Assembly: GCA_902785105.1 (NCBI GenBank) | Contig: CACZXF010000029.1 | Span: forward strand, 1 to 64,000 | Reading direction: 5' to 3' | Origin: an uncultured Eubacteriales bacterium | GTDB lineage: Bacteria > Bacillota > Clostridia > Christensenellales > Aristaeellaceae | DNA: 64,000 nucleotides | Shown: positions 41,308 through 50,648 of the stretch, in pieces | Numbering within the stretch: position 1 is the first letter of the stretch | Layout: every line of letters begins with the position of its first letter | Made by a program: the position numbers and the translations under genes | Notes under the pieces: generated by a model | Seen by the model: only the letters and a program-made list of their open reading frames with translations | Told to the model about the DNA's origin: nothing | Database searches by the model: none

Positions 41308-44300
41308 GACCGATCCAATTGAAGCTGCAAGCCTTCGGCCCCTATGCCGAAACGCAGGAATTGAACATGGACGCCCTGGGCGAGACGGGCATTTATGCCA
41401 TCACCGGTGAGACCGGCGCGGGCAAGACCACGCTGTTTGACGCCATCGTCTACGCCCTCTACGGCAGCGGCAGCGGCGAGGACCGCAGCGATGGCCGGAG
41501 CCTCCGCGCCGTGGGCGCCGCCGACGACCTGCCCACAAAGGTGGAGCTGGATTTCATCAGCGACGGCAATATCTATCACATCGAGCGCACCCCCGCCCGG
41601 ATGATCCCTGGCAACAAGAGCGAGACGCCCTCTAAGCAGGTGCTGACCATGCCCGACGGGAAGCGCTATACCAAAGTCAAGGAAATATCGGATAAGATAG
41701 AGAAGGACATCCTCGGCGTGACCAGGGACCAGTTCTGCCAGATCGTCATGATTGCCCAGGGCGAGTTCCGCAAGCTGCTCACCGCCGACACCAACACCCG
41801 CCGGGAGATCTTCCGCAATATCTTCCGGACGGAGCGTTTCAAGGCGCTGACCCAGCGGCTCGAACAGAACAGAAAGGATAAGTACGCCGAGCTGTGCCAC
41901 AGCCGCGATCAGGCGTCCTTTGCGCTGAACAACATAAAGGCCGACGCCGACAGCCCGCTGGCCGGGGAATTGTCCCGGTATCAGAAGACCGCCGCCAAGG
42001 TGCTGGACCTCGACGGCGCAGCGGCGCTGGCCGGTCAGCTCGCGGAGGCGGACGCGGCGGAATACAGCGCCGCCGACGCGCTTTTGAAGACGTCGGAGAA
42101 GGCCCGCGACGACGCCCGCACCGCGCGGGACGCGGCCAGACAGCAGGCCGAGGACGAACACAGTCTGAAAGCGCTCCGCGCCACGCTGGCGCAGCAGTCA
42201 GAGGCGCTGACCGCCGCCAAAGCGAACCGGGACGCGGCGGAGGCCCGTGCCCCGGAAAAAGAAAAGCTCTCCGCCGCCATCACCACGGAAACCAACCTGC
42301 TCCCCAAATACGCGGAGCTGGACCGGCAGACGGCGAATCAGCGGGCCATCGAAGGGGACCTCCGGACCGCCGCCGCCGCCCGCGACGCCGCCCAGCGGGA
42401 GACCGAAGCCCTGCAGGAAAAGCAGACCCGTCTGGCCGGGGAGCGCGAACGCCTGAAGGACGCCCCGGACCGCCGCCAGCAGACTTCGGAAAAGCTGAAT
42501 GAGGCAAAGGCCCGCGGCGACAGGCTCAACGAGCTGGATGACCGCGTGAAGGCCCGCGACAGGACTGCTAAAGCCCTCGAAGACGCCCGAAGCGTGTCGG
42601 AGACCGCCGAAAAAGCCGAACAGGCCGCCGCCGAGGCGCTTGCAAGGACGCGGGCCGAGCTGGACGGTCTGGGCAACACGGCCCTTGCGCTCTCCGAGCG
42701 GACCGAGGCGGGCAAGCGGCTGGCCCAGGAGGAGAAGGACCTCAGGGACCTCAGCGGCCTGTATGACAAATACGTCAAAGCCGGGAAAGCTCACGACAGG
42801 GAGCGGCAAAAATACCTCGCGCTCCAGGAAGCCGCCGACCGGCAGAGCGACGCGGCCAAACAGCTCCAGCGGCGCTACAACGCCAACATCGCGGGCATAC
42901 TGGCCGGGGACCTCATCGAGGGCACGCCCTGCCCGGTCTGCGGCAGCGTCCACCATCCCAGCCCGTCGAAGCTGACGGCGGACGCCGTGACCGCGGAGGC
43001 CGTGGACTCCGCCAAGGATGCCGCCGAAGCCGCCGGGAACGCGGCCAACGCCCAGGCCCGTGTCTGCGAGGCCCGCCGGGTGGAGCGGGAGGGCTACGAG
43101 GCCCAGCTCAAAGACCGTCTGCCCGAAGGGGACTGGGAAAACAGCATTCGCCGCCGCCAGGCTGAAAACGCCGCCGCCCGCCGGGAAAACACCGCCCAGA
43201 TCAAAGCGGCGAAGGAGGCCGACGACCGCCGCAGGCGCTTGCAGGATATCGAGGTCCCCAAGGCGGAAAAGGCGCGGGACGCCGCCGCCGAAGCGAAGCA
43301 CCAGGCGGGCAGCGATCTCTCCGCCGCCGAGAGTGCCCACGCCACCGCCGCCCAGGAGGTGGAAAAGGCAGCGGCCATCATGCCCGCCGACTGGACGCCC
43401 CTGGACCTCAGCGACGCCCTCTCGGAGAACGCCCGCCTGCAAAGGTCGCTGCGCCGTGATTTGGAGCAAGCCAAAAAGGACATCGACCGCCTCGCCGCCA
43501 TCGAGGGCGAGGGCCAGCGGCTCCAGGATTCCCTCGCCAAGCAGGCGGAGATCATGCAGGCCAAAAAGGAGGCCATCTCCGGTCTGACCGCCAATCTGGA
43601 AAACTGCGTCAAGTCATTGGACGCTCTGAGGGCGGAACTCCCCTACCCCGCCAGGGCCGACTGCGAGCGCGCCATCCGGCAGAAGGAAGCGCAAAAAAAG
43701 GCCCTCGATGCTGCCATCGAGGACACACGAAACGAAGTGAACCGGCTGAGTCAGGCCATCGCCAAAACCGAGGGACAGATCACGCCCCTGGCCGAGACTC
43801 TGAAGGACGCGCCTCCCGCGGACCCCGAGTCCGCCCAGGCGGCGTTCGTCCAAAAGCAGAAGGACTATGAAGCGGCCATGAAGCGCAAGGAGGCCGTGAG
43901 CTTCCGCAAAAAGAACAACGAGGCCCAGCGGAAAGAGCTGGCAAAGCAGGCGGAGCTGGCGCGCCGTTTGGACAAGGAATACCGGATGATGAACGACATC
44001 GCGGATACGGCCAGCGGCGGCGGCTACGGCACGAAGCTGTCCCTGGAGACCTACGTGCAGACCGCCTATTTTGACCGGATCATCCGCTACGCCAACCGGC
44101 GGCTCTACCACATGTCCCAGCAGCAATACGATCTGGTGCGCCGCGATGTGAAGGACGCCGGCAAGCGTGCCCAGACCGGTCTGGACCTGGACGTCATCGA
44201 CCACTACAACGGCACCACCCGCGCCGTGGGCACGCTTTCGGGCGGCGAGGGCTTCCTGGCCTCCCTGGCCCTGGCGCTGGGCATGTCCGACGCCATACAG

Positions 44301-44531
44301 GCCAGCGCGGCCTCGGCGGTGCGGCTGGACGCCATGTTCGTGGACGAGGGCTTCGGCTCCCTCAGCGAGAGCTTCCTCGGCCTGGTGATGGACGAGCTCA
44401 ACGACACCGCCGCCTCCGGCCACCGCCTCATCGGCGTCATCTCCCACGTGGAGGACGTCAAGGAGGGCATCGACCGGCGCATTGAGGTCACCAAGTCTGC
44501 CAATGGGGTGAGCAGGGCGGTGATCAAGTAG
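41304..44531 (+). CDS. sbcC: Exonuclease SbcCD subunit C (Rad50-like ATPase)
   Basis: The SMC-like ATPase partner of SbcD, 1075 residues. Walker A is TGETGAGKTTLFDAI near residue 35. Two long Ala/Glu/Arg-rich coiled coils surround the zinc hook GTPCPVCGSVHHPSP (near residue 545). The C-terminal ABC signature is TLSGGEGFLASLALALG, and Walker B is DAMFVDEGFGSLSE. Its length and order are normal. It is translated together with sbcD. The coiled coils are unusually rich in Ala, in line with the GC-rich genome. Confidence 0.96.
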   Translation: MRPIQLKLQAFGPYAETQELNMDALGETGIYAITGETGAGKTTLFDAIVYALYGSGSGEDRSDGRSLRAVGAADDLPTKVELDFISDGNIYHIERTPARMIPGNKSETPSKQVLTMPDGKRYTKVKEISDKIEKDILGVTRDQFCQIVMIAQGEFRKLLTADTNTRREIFRNIFRTERFKALTQRLEQNRKDKYAELCHSRDQASFALNNIKADADSPLAGELSRYQKTAAKVLDLDGAAALAGQLAEADAAEYSAADALLKTSEKARDDARTARDAARQQAEDEHSLKALRATLAQQSEALTAAKANRDAAEARAPEKEKLSAAITTETNLLPKYAELDRQTANQRAIEGDLRTAAAARDAAQRETEALQEKQTRLAGERERLKDAPDRRQQTSEKLNEAKARGDRLNELDDRVKARDRTAKALEDARSVSETAEKAEQAAAEALARTRAELDGLGNTALALSERTEAGKRLAQEEKDLRDLSGLYDKYVKAGKAHDRERQKYLALQEAADRQSDAAKQLQRRYNANIAGILAGDLIEGTPCPVCGSVHHPSPSKLTADAVTAEAVDSAKDAAEAAGNAANAQARVCEARRVEREGYEAQLKDRLPEGDWENSIRRRQAENAAARRENTAQIKAAKEADDRRRRLQDIEVPKAEKARDAAAEAKHQAGSDLSAAESAHATAAQEVEKAAAIMPADWTPLDLSDALSENARLQRSLRRDLEQAKKDIDRLAAIEGEGQRLQDSLAKQAEIMQAKKEAISGLTANLENCVKSLDALRAELPYPARADCERAIRQKEAQKKALDAAIEDTRNEVNRLSQAIAKTEGQITPLAETLKDAPPADPESAQAAFVQKQKDYEAAMKRKEAVSFRKKNNEAQRKELAKQAELARRLDKEYRMMNDIADTASGGGYGTKLSLETYVQTAYFDRIIRYANRRLYHMSQQQYDLVRRDVKDAGKRAQTGLDLDVIDHYNGTTRAVGTLSGGEGFLASLALALGMSDAIQASAASAVRLDAMFVDEGFGSLSESFLGLVMDELNDTAASGHRLIGVISHVEDVKEGIDRRIEVTKSANGVSRAVIK

Positions 44532-44565
44532 TTAAATGGGGATTTGTCGGGGAGTTTGTTCGAGG

Positions 44566-44696
44566 CCACCTCATCCGCCCCTTCGGGGCACCTTCCCCTC
44601 AAGGGGAAGGCTTTTGGTTACCCGGTAGCCCAGCCCCTGCCTTCCCCTTGAGCGGAAGCACAGCGGAACGATGTCCGGGGAGGGCGGGATGAGGTC
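44566..44696. repeat. CACCTCATCCGCCC element (family 2), copy b, forming the end of a HAD gene
   Basis: The flank TTAAATGGGGATTTGTCGGG (44532) precedes CCACCTCATCCGCCCC. Inner arms CTTCCCCTCAAGGGGAAG and CTTCCCCTTGAGCGGAAG follow. The far end, GGGCGGGATGAGGTC, reads through into the HAD coding sequence. Confidence 0.85.
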
Positions 44697-45254
44697 AGGG
44701 ACCATGATGGTATCGCAGCCCGCGGCGTGACCGGCACGGACGCCGCTCTTGCTGTCCTCGAATACGAAGCACTGGTCCGGGGCGCACCCCAACACCTCCG
44801 CCGCCCGCAGGAAGATGGCGGGGTCGGGCTTTCCGGCGGTGACCTCCTCGCCGCTGACCACGCGGTCGAAGTACTGCCCAAGCCCGGAGAGTTTCAGATT
44901 GGATTCGATCTGCGCCCGTGTGCTGCTGCTGGCCACGGCGATCCGCAGACCCGCGCCCTTCAGATATTCGAGGATCTCCTGTGCCCCCGGCTTCAGGGGC
45001 ACCTCCCGGGTCAGCTTGTCGTGGACCCCCTGCTTGCAGCGGTTCATGATGACCGCACCGTCGGGGACATGGTAAAACCGTTCCAAAACCTCGACCATCA
45101 CCCGTCCGTTGGTGCCGGAGATGGCCTCGGTGAAGCCCTCCGCCAGGGTGACGCCGTAGTCCTCCGCGATCTCCTGCCAGGTCTGCTGATAGACCCGCTC
45201 CGTGTCAAACAGCACGCCGTCCATGTCAAATATCGCGCCGGTATACTTTTTCAT
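44571..45254 (-). CDS. HAD-family phosphatase/phosphoglucomutase-like, with repeat-derived C-terminus
   Basis: A 227-residue haloacid dehalogenase-superfamily protein of the beta-phosphoglucomutase type. FDMDGVLFDTE is motif I, ASSSTRAQIE motif II, GKPDPAIFLRAAEVLG motif III and FEDSKSGVRAGHAAG motif IV; a helical cap lies at about 15-85. The normal fold ends soon after VPDLIPP. Here the last 41 or so residues (PDIVPLCFRSRGRQGLGYR, VTKSLPLEGKVPRRGG) are translated family 2 repeat, stop codon included. So the natural end has been replaced. It may still be active, because the active site lies before the junction. The substrate is unknown. Confidence 0.85.
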   Translation of the reverse strand: MKKYTGAIFDMDGVLFDTERVYQQTWQEIAEDYGVTLAEGFTEAISGTNGRVMVEVLERFYHVPDGAVIMNRCKQGVHDKLTREVPLKPGAQEILEYLKGAGLRIAVASSSTRAQIESNLKLSGLGQYFDRVVSGEEVTAGKPDPAIFLRAAEVLGCAPDQCFVFEDSKSGVRAGHAAGCDTIMVPDLIPPSPDIVPLCFRSRGRQGLGYRVTKSLPLEGKVPRRGG

Positions 45255-45282
45255 CGCTCATGATCTCCATAATTCGTTGTGA

Positions 45283-45435
45283 TGATAAACAGGGATTTGT
45301 GGGGGAATTCCCCGCTCTCCTGTAGGGGCGGCGTTGCGCCGCCCGCCGGGTAGAATGCGTCGTCTTACAAGAAGGGCGGGCGCCGAAACGGCGCCCCTAC
45401 AGGGTTGGTTTGGCGCCTCAATAAACTTTCTTTTT
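45283..45435. repeat. Family 1 element with outer flanks, full copy
   Basis: The core is 45321-45401, with left flank GATAAACAGGGATTTGTGGG (45283) and a mirrored flank CTCAATAAACTTTC. The left hairpin has loop TTG and the right hairpin is GGGCGCCG-AAA-CGGCGCCC. Confidence 0.88.
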
Positions 45436-45440
45436 TCCAG

Positions 45441-45486
45441 ACAAAAGAATGAAGCCCCTGCCATCCCGCCGGGCTTCATCCTTTTT
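45441..45486. terminator. Terminator after the HAD hydrolase gene
   Basis: Stem ATGAAGCCC/GGGCTTCAT (45449-45479), nine base pairs, with T runs on both strands (TCTTTTGT on minus, CTTTTTTA on plus). It mainly serves the minus-strand gene ending at 45486. Confidence 0.75.
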
Positions 45487-46397
45487 TACTCAATGCTGTC
45501 CTCGTCCTCCAGCCCGCCGCGCATGGGGATATCCAGGGGGACGTCGTTGCCGCGGCGGGCATGGGCGCGCTGGACCTGTTCGGCGTGGCGGAGGGTGAGC
45601 TCGTGGGAGGCCTTGATGCGGCGCATGAGCAGCGTGACCACCTGCTCGATCTCGCTGTCCTCGGTGTAATCGGCCTCCACGGAGAAGTCAGCCCGACCCT
45701 GGAGCAGCATGTCGTCGGCCAGCTCGGTCTGTCCCGGCGGGTGGACGGCGATGGAATAGCCGCCCTTCTGCTTCGTCATCTTCATGCAGGGCACGTCCGT
45801 CAGGCCGTCGCCCACGTAGATCATATTGGAGAAGGGGATGCGCCGCTTGTAGGCCGGGGTAAAGGCGTTCAAGTCTTTATCGTTGGTCACATCCAGTATG
45901 CCCTTGTTGATGCGGAATAGATACTGGGTTTTACTGGTATAGTTCACCGCGCTGGACGGCCACACGGGGTGGTCGGACTCATCGTAGCAGAAGGACGCGG
46001 CGAATATGGCCTTGAACTCGTGGCCGATGGCGGAGCCGCGAATGATCTCCGTCAAACCGGATGAGATGATATAGTGCTCCACCGCCACGCCGTTCTCCCG
46101 CCCGATGCGGTTCACCCGTTCAAACCAGCTCTCCACGCCGGGGAAGAACTCCACCGCCTCGCCCAGCTTCTGCATGGCCTCCCGGGTCAGCTCAAGCCGT
46201 CCCTTCGCCATCTTCTGCATCAGATACATGTAGGTCAGTATGCCGTCCATCTGGTGCTGACGGGCAAATTCCCCGCACAGGCCCCAGAAGTCCGCCGGCT
46301 CCACGCCGATGCCCGGCATGAAGGAGTATTCCTCCTGGTCACGAGGGGAGAGCGTCTTGTCAAAATCATAGATCAGCGCGACGATGGGGAGCTTCAT
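45486..46397 (-). CDS. HAD-family hydrolase, phosphoserine phosphatase-like
   Basis: A 303-residue protein. ALIYDFDKTLSP is motif I, YIISSGLTEIIRG motif II, and FSNMIYVGDGLTDVPCMKM motif IV with the Asp pair. The large insert between motifs I and II (helical, EEYSFMPGIG, MDGILTYMYLMQKMAKGR) matches a group of Clostridial HAD proteins of unknown substrate. The C-terminal 60 residues are charged and helical. It has its own terminator and stands alone between repeats. The family is firm; the function is not. Confidence 0.85.
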   Translation of the reverse strand: MKLPIVALIYDFDKTLSPRDQEEYSFMPGIGVEPADFWGLCGEFARQHQMDGILTYMYLMQKMAKGRLELTREAMQKLGEAVEFFPGVESWFERVNRIGRENGVAVEHYIISSGLTEIIRGSAIGHEFKAIFAASFCYDESDHPVWPSSAVNYTSKTQYLFRINKGILDVTNDKDLNAFTPAYKRRIPFSNMIYVGDGLTDVPCMKMTKQKGGYSIAVHPPGQTELADDMLLQGRADFSVEADYTEDSEIEQVVTLLMRRIKASHELTLRHAEQVQRAHARRGNDVPLDIPMRGGLEDEDSIE

Positions 46398-46451
46398 GGG
46401 GACACCTCTTTTGTGATTATATCGTCGAATTGGTATTTGTCTGCGGCAATT

Positions 46452-46511
46452 TTAATGGGAAATTGATTTGCCTCTGCGGATGCTTTACGGGGCAGCTCAA
46501 TTTCCCATTTT
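46452..46511. repeat. AT-rich palindrome, copy d
   Basis: TAATGGGAAATTGA and TCAATTTCCCATTTT are the arms, with a centre of about 30 bases. The arms are closest to those of copy a (19537). Confidence 0.7.
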
Positions 46512-46528
46512 GTATGAGTGTTATTCTT

Positions 46529-48142
46529 TTATGCCAGGTCTTCCTCGCCGCTGCCCAGCTCGATGCCGGTGTCCACGACTTCATCGTCGAAGTCCACCGC
46601 GCCGGCGTCGCCCTCGACGGCGGTATCGTCGGTCATGTCATTGGCGGGGGCGGGGGTGACGGCGGTGCCGGTGCGGGGCGCGTCGTCGGCGTAGAGGCGG
46701 GTCTGGGTCTCGTTGTCGGCGATGCCGGTGGCCTCGAGGCCCACGGCGGCCTGGAACAGCTTCACGGCGGTCTGGGTCTTGCCGCCGAAGTTGCCGTCGC
46801 GGTCGTCGTTCAGATAGCCCAGCTCATACAGCCGGTTCTGGAGGTCCATGACGGCGTCGCTCTTGGCGCCCTTGGCGAGGGTCTCATAGACCTTGGCCTC
46901 GGGAGTCGGCGACGGGGTGGGCTCTGTCACCACCGTGACCTGCTCGCCGTGGAGTATGGCGGTCAGCTCGGCGGCGGTGGTGGCGCTCTCCAGCTCGGCG
47001 ATGGCGTTGTTGACGATGCTCCACCGGGTCTGGGAGGCCTCGGCGCTGTCGTTGCCGGCGGCGGCCTGGGTGGCGTCCATCAGCACGGCATTGCCGATGT
47101 TCTTCTGTATGGTTTGCAGCGCTGAGATGAACAGCGAATCGTTCCCCGCGGGCTCGGCGGGCAGCAGCGCGTCGATGGCGGCGGAATCGTTGGTGGCGCG
47201 GTTGGCCAGGCTCAGGGAGCCGCTGGTGGCGTAGATGTTCGCAAGCTCGGAGATGTAGTCCTGCTCGGTGTGGCTCTTGATGAGCGCGATGCCGTCATTA
47301 TACAGCGACTCGGTGACGCCCTCGATGCGAGCCGAGGACACGTTGTCCCGGATGTGCCGGAACCACAGCACGCCGCCCACGATGGCCGCCGCCAGCACGA
47401 CCATGATGGCCGCGACCTTCAAAATGTCCTTCAGGCCCAGCGTGCGGCCGTAGCGCATCTCGTCGAATTCTTCCTCGCCGATGTCGTCAAAGACCTCGCC
47501 CTGTTCGTCGTCGGGGTAGCCGTCCTGACCGTAGTCCTCTTCATAGACCGGCTGGTCCTCGGGGGTGACGTAAGCGTCCTCCTCCACGGGGGGGACCTCC
47601 TGGCCCCGGCGGCGACGGTTGGCCTTGCGGGTCTGGTTGGCCTCCAGTTTTTGAATGTAATCCTCCACGCCCGCGCTGATGCCGGCGCGGCCCATGGACT
47701 CGATGGGGCGGCTGTGGAGCTGGGAGGTGTCCAGATCCTCCATCTTCAGCTCGTCCTCCACGGCGTTCAGCGTGTCCTTCGCCTCGTCGGAGAGGTCCTC
47801 AATGCGCCGTTCCAGGGGCTCGGGCGCCTTGTCCTCCGTGCCGTTGACCGCGGCCCGCATGTCGCGGCGTACCTCCTCCGGGGCGGAAGCGCCCTCGTAA
47901 ACCGGGCGGTAGGTGGTGCGGGAATCCACCGCCCCGGCCTGCTGCTGGTTTTCGGTCATGGTGGTGTAGGTAGTGCGTGTATAGTTTGCCGTCGCCTGTT
48001 TCACCGGAGCGTTGGGCAGTATCCGCGCCTGCGCCGAGGTGTAGGGCGTTCCCTCAAACCGGCTTTCCCCCACGGGATTGCCGCAATGCGGGCATTGCTG
48101 GTCCTCCATCGTCAGGGTCTTGCCGCATTTGGAACAAAACAT
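46529..48142 (-). CDS. Zinc-ribbon membrane protein with extracellular peptidoglycan-binding domain
   Basis: A 537-residue protein. The N-terminal zinc ribbon has two CxxC pairs (MFCSKCGKTL, CPHCGNPVGE). A long polar, disordered region runs to about 240, and one membrane helix follows (about 240-262, ILKVAAIMVVLAAAIVGGVL). The outside part has a helical Ala-rich region, a Thr/Pro linker (TEPTPSPTPEAK) and a PG_binding_1 domain (LAKGAKSDAVMDLQNRLYEL, GYLNDDRDGNFGGKTQTAV). The domain order suggests a sensor or anchor that links the cytoplasm to the cell wall. The Asp/Glu-rich C-terminal tail is unexplained. No partner gene is adjacent. Confidence 0.8.
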   Translation of the reverse strand: MFCSKCGKTLTMEDQQCPHCGNPVGESRFEGTPYTSAQARILPNAPVKQATANYTRTTYTTMTENQQQAGAVDSRTTYRPVYEGASAPEEVRRDMRAAVNGTEDKAPEPLERRIEDLSDEAKDTLNAVEDELKMEDLDTSQLHSRPIESMGRAGISAGVEDYIQKLEANQTRKANRRRRGQEVPPVEEDAYVTPEDQPVYEEDYGQDGYPDDEQGEVFDDIGEEEFDEMRYGRTLGLKDILKVAAIMVVLAAAIVGGVLWFRHIRDNVSSARIEGVTESLYNDGIALIKSHTEQDYISELANIYATSGSLSLANRATNDSAAIDALLPAEPAGNDSLFISALQTIQKNIGNAVLMDATQAAAGNDSAEASQTRWSIVNNAIAELESATTAAELTAILHGEQVTVVTEPTPSPTPEAKVYETLAKGAKSDAVMDLQNRLYELGYLNDDRDGNFGGKTQTAVKLFQAAVGLEATGIADNETQTRLYADDAPRTGTAVTPAPANDMTDDTAVEGDAGAVDFDDEVVDTGIELGSGEEDLA

Positions 48143-48225
48143 GGCCTGGCCTCCGTTCGTTCAATTTCAAAAAATAACCGGCCCGCAAACCCTCCCGGGC
48201 CCTTACACAGTTCTCCATATTAATA

Positions 48226-48256
48226 GAACCATCCTATCATAATGATAGAATGGTTC
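48226..48256. promoter_or_regulatory. Near-perfect palindrome upstream of the zinc-ribbon gene
   Basis: GAACCATCCTATCAT and ATGATAGAATGGTTC are 15-base arms with one mismatch and a one-base centre. It lies about 85 bases before the start of the minus-strand gene. It may be an operator or an AT-rich hairpin. Confidence 0.5.
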
Positions 48257-48317
48257 CAAGTACAAAGCAAGGATTAAATTATGACTTTCTGTAGACAAAT
48301 TGTGGCGACATGATTTT

Positions 48318-48390
48318 GTGGGGAAACCTCCACGGGCTATCGCTGCCGCGCATGGACGCCGGGCTTCCAAAGCCCTCCGAAGCGTCTCTA
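48318..48390. repeat. Degenerate family C repeat copy
   Basis: The GTGGGG/CTCCAC hairpin, then GGGCTATCGCTGCCGCGCAT, match the module at 3852-3898. Here the second hairpin has lost its loop (GGGCTT-CCA-AAGCCC). Confidence 0.7.
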
Positions 48391-48430
48391 TTATTGCCAC
48401 GTTCAAGGAGGGTAACTATTCGGTCCACTC

Positions 48431-48586
48431 GATAAATTGGAATTTATCAGGTAAACAAACCAACCCTGTAGGGGCGCCGTTTCGGCGCCCGCCTCCAACG
48501 AAACGCATCGTACTACCCGGCGGGCGGCGCAACGCCGCCCCTACAGGAGCGTGGGTAACTCCCCGACAAATCCCCATTTATCGACA
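48431..48586. repeat. Family 1 element with outer flanks, full copy
   Basis: The core is 48467-48545, in the opposite orientation to the copy at 39929. The left flank is GATAAATTGGAATTTATCAG and the right flank CCGACAAATCCCCATTTATC. With the two repeats before it, it fills the 48143-48613 gap; no gene is seen there. Confidence 0.88.
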
Positions 48587-48613
48587 GGACTGAATAGTTG
48601 CCAAGGAAGGTTT

Positions 48614-49030
48614 TTAAGCCTTGGTTTCGCAGTAGATGCAGCGATAGACCTTGTTCTTCGGGTCGGTGAGCTTGAATACGTGGTCGATGGCGCGCTCGGT
48701 GGAGGTGATGCAGCGGGGGTTTTTGCAGCGGATGACGTTGGTCAGCCGCTGGGGCATTTCGATGCGGCGTTTTTCCACCAGCTGGCCGTCGCGGATGATG
48801 TTGACGGTGACGCCGGGGTCCACGAAGCCCAGCACGTCGAAGTTGACGGGCATGGTGGAGTCGATCTTGATGATGTCCTTCTTGTCCCCGGTCTTGTGGC
48901 TGACGGCGTTCTTGATGATGGCCACGGACACGTCCAGCGCGTCCAGCCCCAGCAGGTCATAGATGCGCATGGCCCTGCCGGCGGTGATGTGGTCGATGAC
49001 GATGCCGTTCTGGATGGCGTCTATATTCAT
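48614..49030 (-). CDS. pyrI: Aspartate carbamoyltransferase regulatory subunit
   Basis: The regulatory chain of ATCase, which binds nucleotides and changes the activity of PyrB. The 138 residues have an N-terminal allosteric half ([20 protein letters not shown]) and a zinc domain with four Cys (CKNPRC and CIYCE). All zinc ligands are present. It overlaps pyrB by four bases (ATGA), the last gene of pyrEBI. Its presence predicts feedback control by CTP/UTP at enzyme level. Confidence 0.95.
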   Translation of the reverse strand: MNIDAIQNGIVIDHITAGRAMRIYDLLGLDALDVSVAIIKNAVSHKTGDKKDIIKIDSTMPVNFDVLGFVDPGVTVNIIRDGQLVEKRRIEMPQRLTNVIRCKNPRCITSTERAIDHVFKLTDPKNKVYRCIYCETKA

Positions 49031-49950
49031 TGCGCGGCCTCCTTCAAGAGCTTTAAGATCAGCGCCATGCGCATGTACTTGCCGTTGAGCACCTGCTTGA
49101 AGTAGCAGGCGCGGGGATCGTCGTCCACCTCAACGGCGATCTCATTGACCCGGGGCAGCGGGTGCATGATGCACAGGTCGTCCTTGGCGTTTTTCAGCTT
49201 CGCCATATCCAGGATGTAGCTGTCCTTCAGGCGCAGGTAGTCCTCCTCGTTGAAGAAGCGCTCCTTCTGGACGCGGGTCATGTACAGCACGTCCAGCTGG
49301 GGCATGGCGTCCTCCAGGCTGGTGGTCTGCTCGTAGGGGATGCCCCGCTCGGCCAGCACGTCCTTCTTGACGTAGCTGGGCAGCTTCAGTTCATCCGGGG
49401 AGATGAGCACGAAGCGGTTGTTCTCATAGCGCGCCATGGCGTTGATGAGGCTGTGGACGGTGCGGCCAAACTTCAAATCGCCGCAGAGGCCGATAGTCAG
49501 GCCGGAGAACGCGCCCTTCTGGCGGCGGATGGTCAGCAGGTCGGCCAGGGTCTGGGTGGGATGGCAGTGGCCGCCGTCGCCCGCGTTGATGACGGGGATG
49601 GACGCCGCCCGCGCCGCCACCAGCGCCGCGCCCTCCTTGGGATGACGCATGGCGATGATGTCCGCATAGCAGCTCACCACCTTGGCGGTGTCGGAAACGC
49701 TCTCGCCCTTGGAGGCGGAGGAGGACGCCGCGTCGGTGACGGACAGCACCGCGCCGCCCAGCTCGTGCATGGCGGCCTCGAAGCTCAGGCGGGTGCGGGT
49801 GGAGGGCTCGAAGAACAATGTCGCCAGCTTCTTGCCCGCGCAGGCGTGGGCGTACTTCTCAGGGTTGTCGATGATGTCCAGTGCGGTGGCCAGAAGCTCC
49901 TCCAGCTCCGCCGGGGTCAGATCAAGAATGTCGATGACGCTGCGCTTCAT
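49027..49950 (-). CDS. pyrB: Aspartate carbamoyltransferase catalytic subunit
   Basis: Joins carbamoyl phosphate to aspartate, the committed step of pyrimidine synthesis. The 307 residues contain [12 protein letters not shown] (carbamoyl phosphate loop), SSSASKGES (80s loop), HPTQTLADL and the C-terminal [10 protein letters not shown]. All key residues are intact. It starts right after the pyrE stop and overlaps pyrI, so the three genes are translated together. Confidence 0.96.
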   Translation of the reverse strand: MKRSVIDILDLTPAELEELLATALDIIDNPEKYAHACAGKKLATLFFEPSTRTRLSFEAAMHELGGAVLSVTDAASSSASKGESVSDTAKVVSCYADIIAMRHPKEGAALVAARAASIPVINAGDGGHCHPTQTLADLLTIRRQKGAFSGLTIGLCGDLKFGRTVHSLINAMARYENNRFVLISPDELKLPSYVKKDVLAERGIPYEQTTSLEDAMPQLDVLYMTRVQKERFFNEEDYLRLKDSYILDMAKLKNAKDDLCIMHPLPRVNEIAVEVDDDPRACYFKQVLNGKYMRMALILKLLKEAAQ

Positions 49951-50589
49951 TTATTTTTTCCCTCCGATCCAGCTCTCGTCCGAGGGGTTATTGCGGAAGG
50001 CGATGAGGCGGTCCACATCTTCCCTGGCGATGTAACCCTCCTCCGCGGCCACGCGGACCACGGCGTCGAAGTTGGTCAGCGAGTAATTCACGACCCCCGC
50101 CGCCGCCAGCCGGTCCAGGCCCTTCTGCATGCCATAGGTGAAGATGGACACGATGCCCAGCACCTCCGCGCCGGCCTCCCGCAGGGCGTTCACGGCGTCG
50201 ATGACGCTGCCGCCGGTGGAGATCAGGTCCTCCACCACCACGACCTTCTGCCCCTTCTCCAATTTGCCCTCGATCTGGTTCTGCCGGCCGTGGTCCTTCG
50301 CGCCGGAGCGCACATAGCCCATGGGCAGGTTCATCAGATGGCCGGTGATGGCCGCGTGGGCGATGCCCGCCGTGGCGGTGCCCATCAGCACCTCGACGGT
50401 GGGAAAGTGCTCCCGGATCAGTGCCGCGAGGCCGTTTTCGATGTCGTCCCGGACCTTCGGCGCGGTCAGCGTCAGCCGGTTGTCGCAGTAGATCGGGGAC
50501 TTGATGCCGCTGGCCCAGGTGAAGGGCTCCTCCGGGCGGAGAAACACGGCCTTGATGGAGAGCAGGTCCCTGGCGATGATGTTCTGCAT
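49951..50589 (-). CDS. pyrE: Orotate phosphoribosyltransferase
   Basis: Makes OMP from orotate and PRPP. The 212 residues include [16 protein letters not shown] at the N-terminus and the PRPP loop [17 protein letters not shown] place the start at 50589 because AAAGGAG lies nine bases upstream; another ATG nine bases earlier would be too close to that site. It is the first gene of pyrEBI. The leader is only about 50 bases long. Confidence 0.95.
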   Translation of the reverse strand: MQNIIARDLLSIKAVFLRPEEPFTWASGIKSPIYCDNRLTLTAPKVRDDIENGLAALIREHFPTVEVLMGTATAGIAHAAITGHLMNLPMGYVRSGAKDHGRQNQIEGKLEKGQKVVVVEDLISTGGSVIDAVNALREAGAEVLGIVSIFTYGMQKGLDRLAAAGVVNYSLTNFDAVVRVAAEEGYIAREDVDRLIAFRNNPSDESWIGGKK

Positions 50590-50648
50590 GTGTGCCATCT
50601 CCTTTATCGGATGTGGGCGCGGAGGCGGACCCCCGGCGCGTCGGAAGT

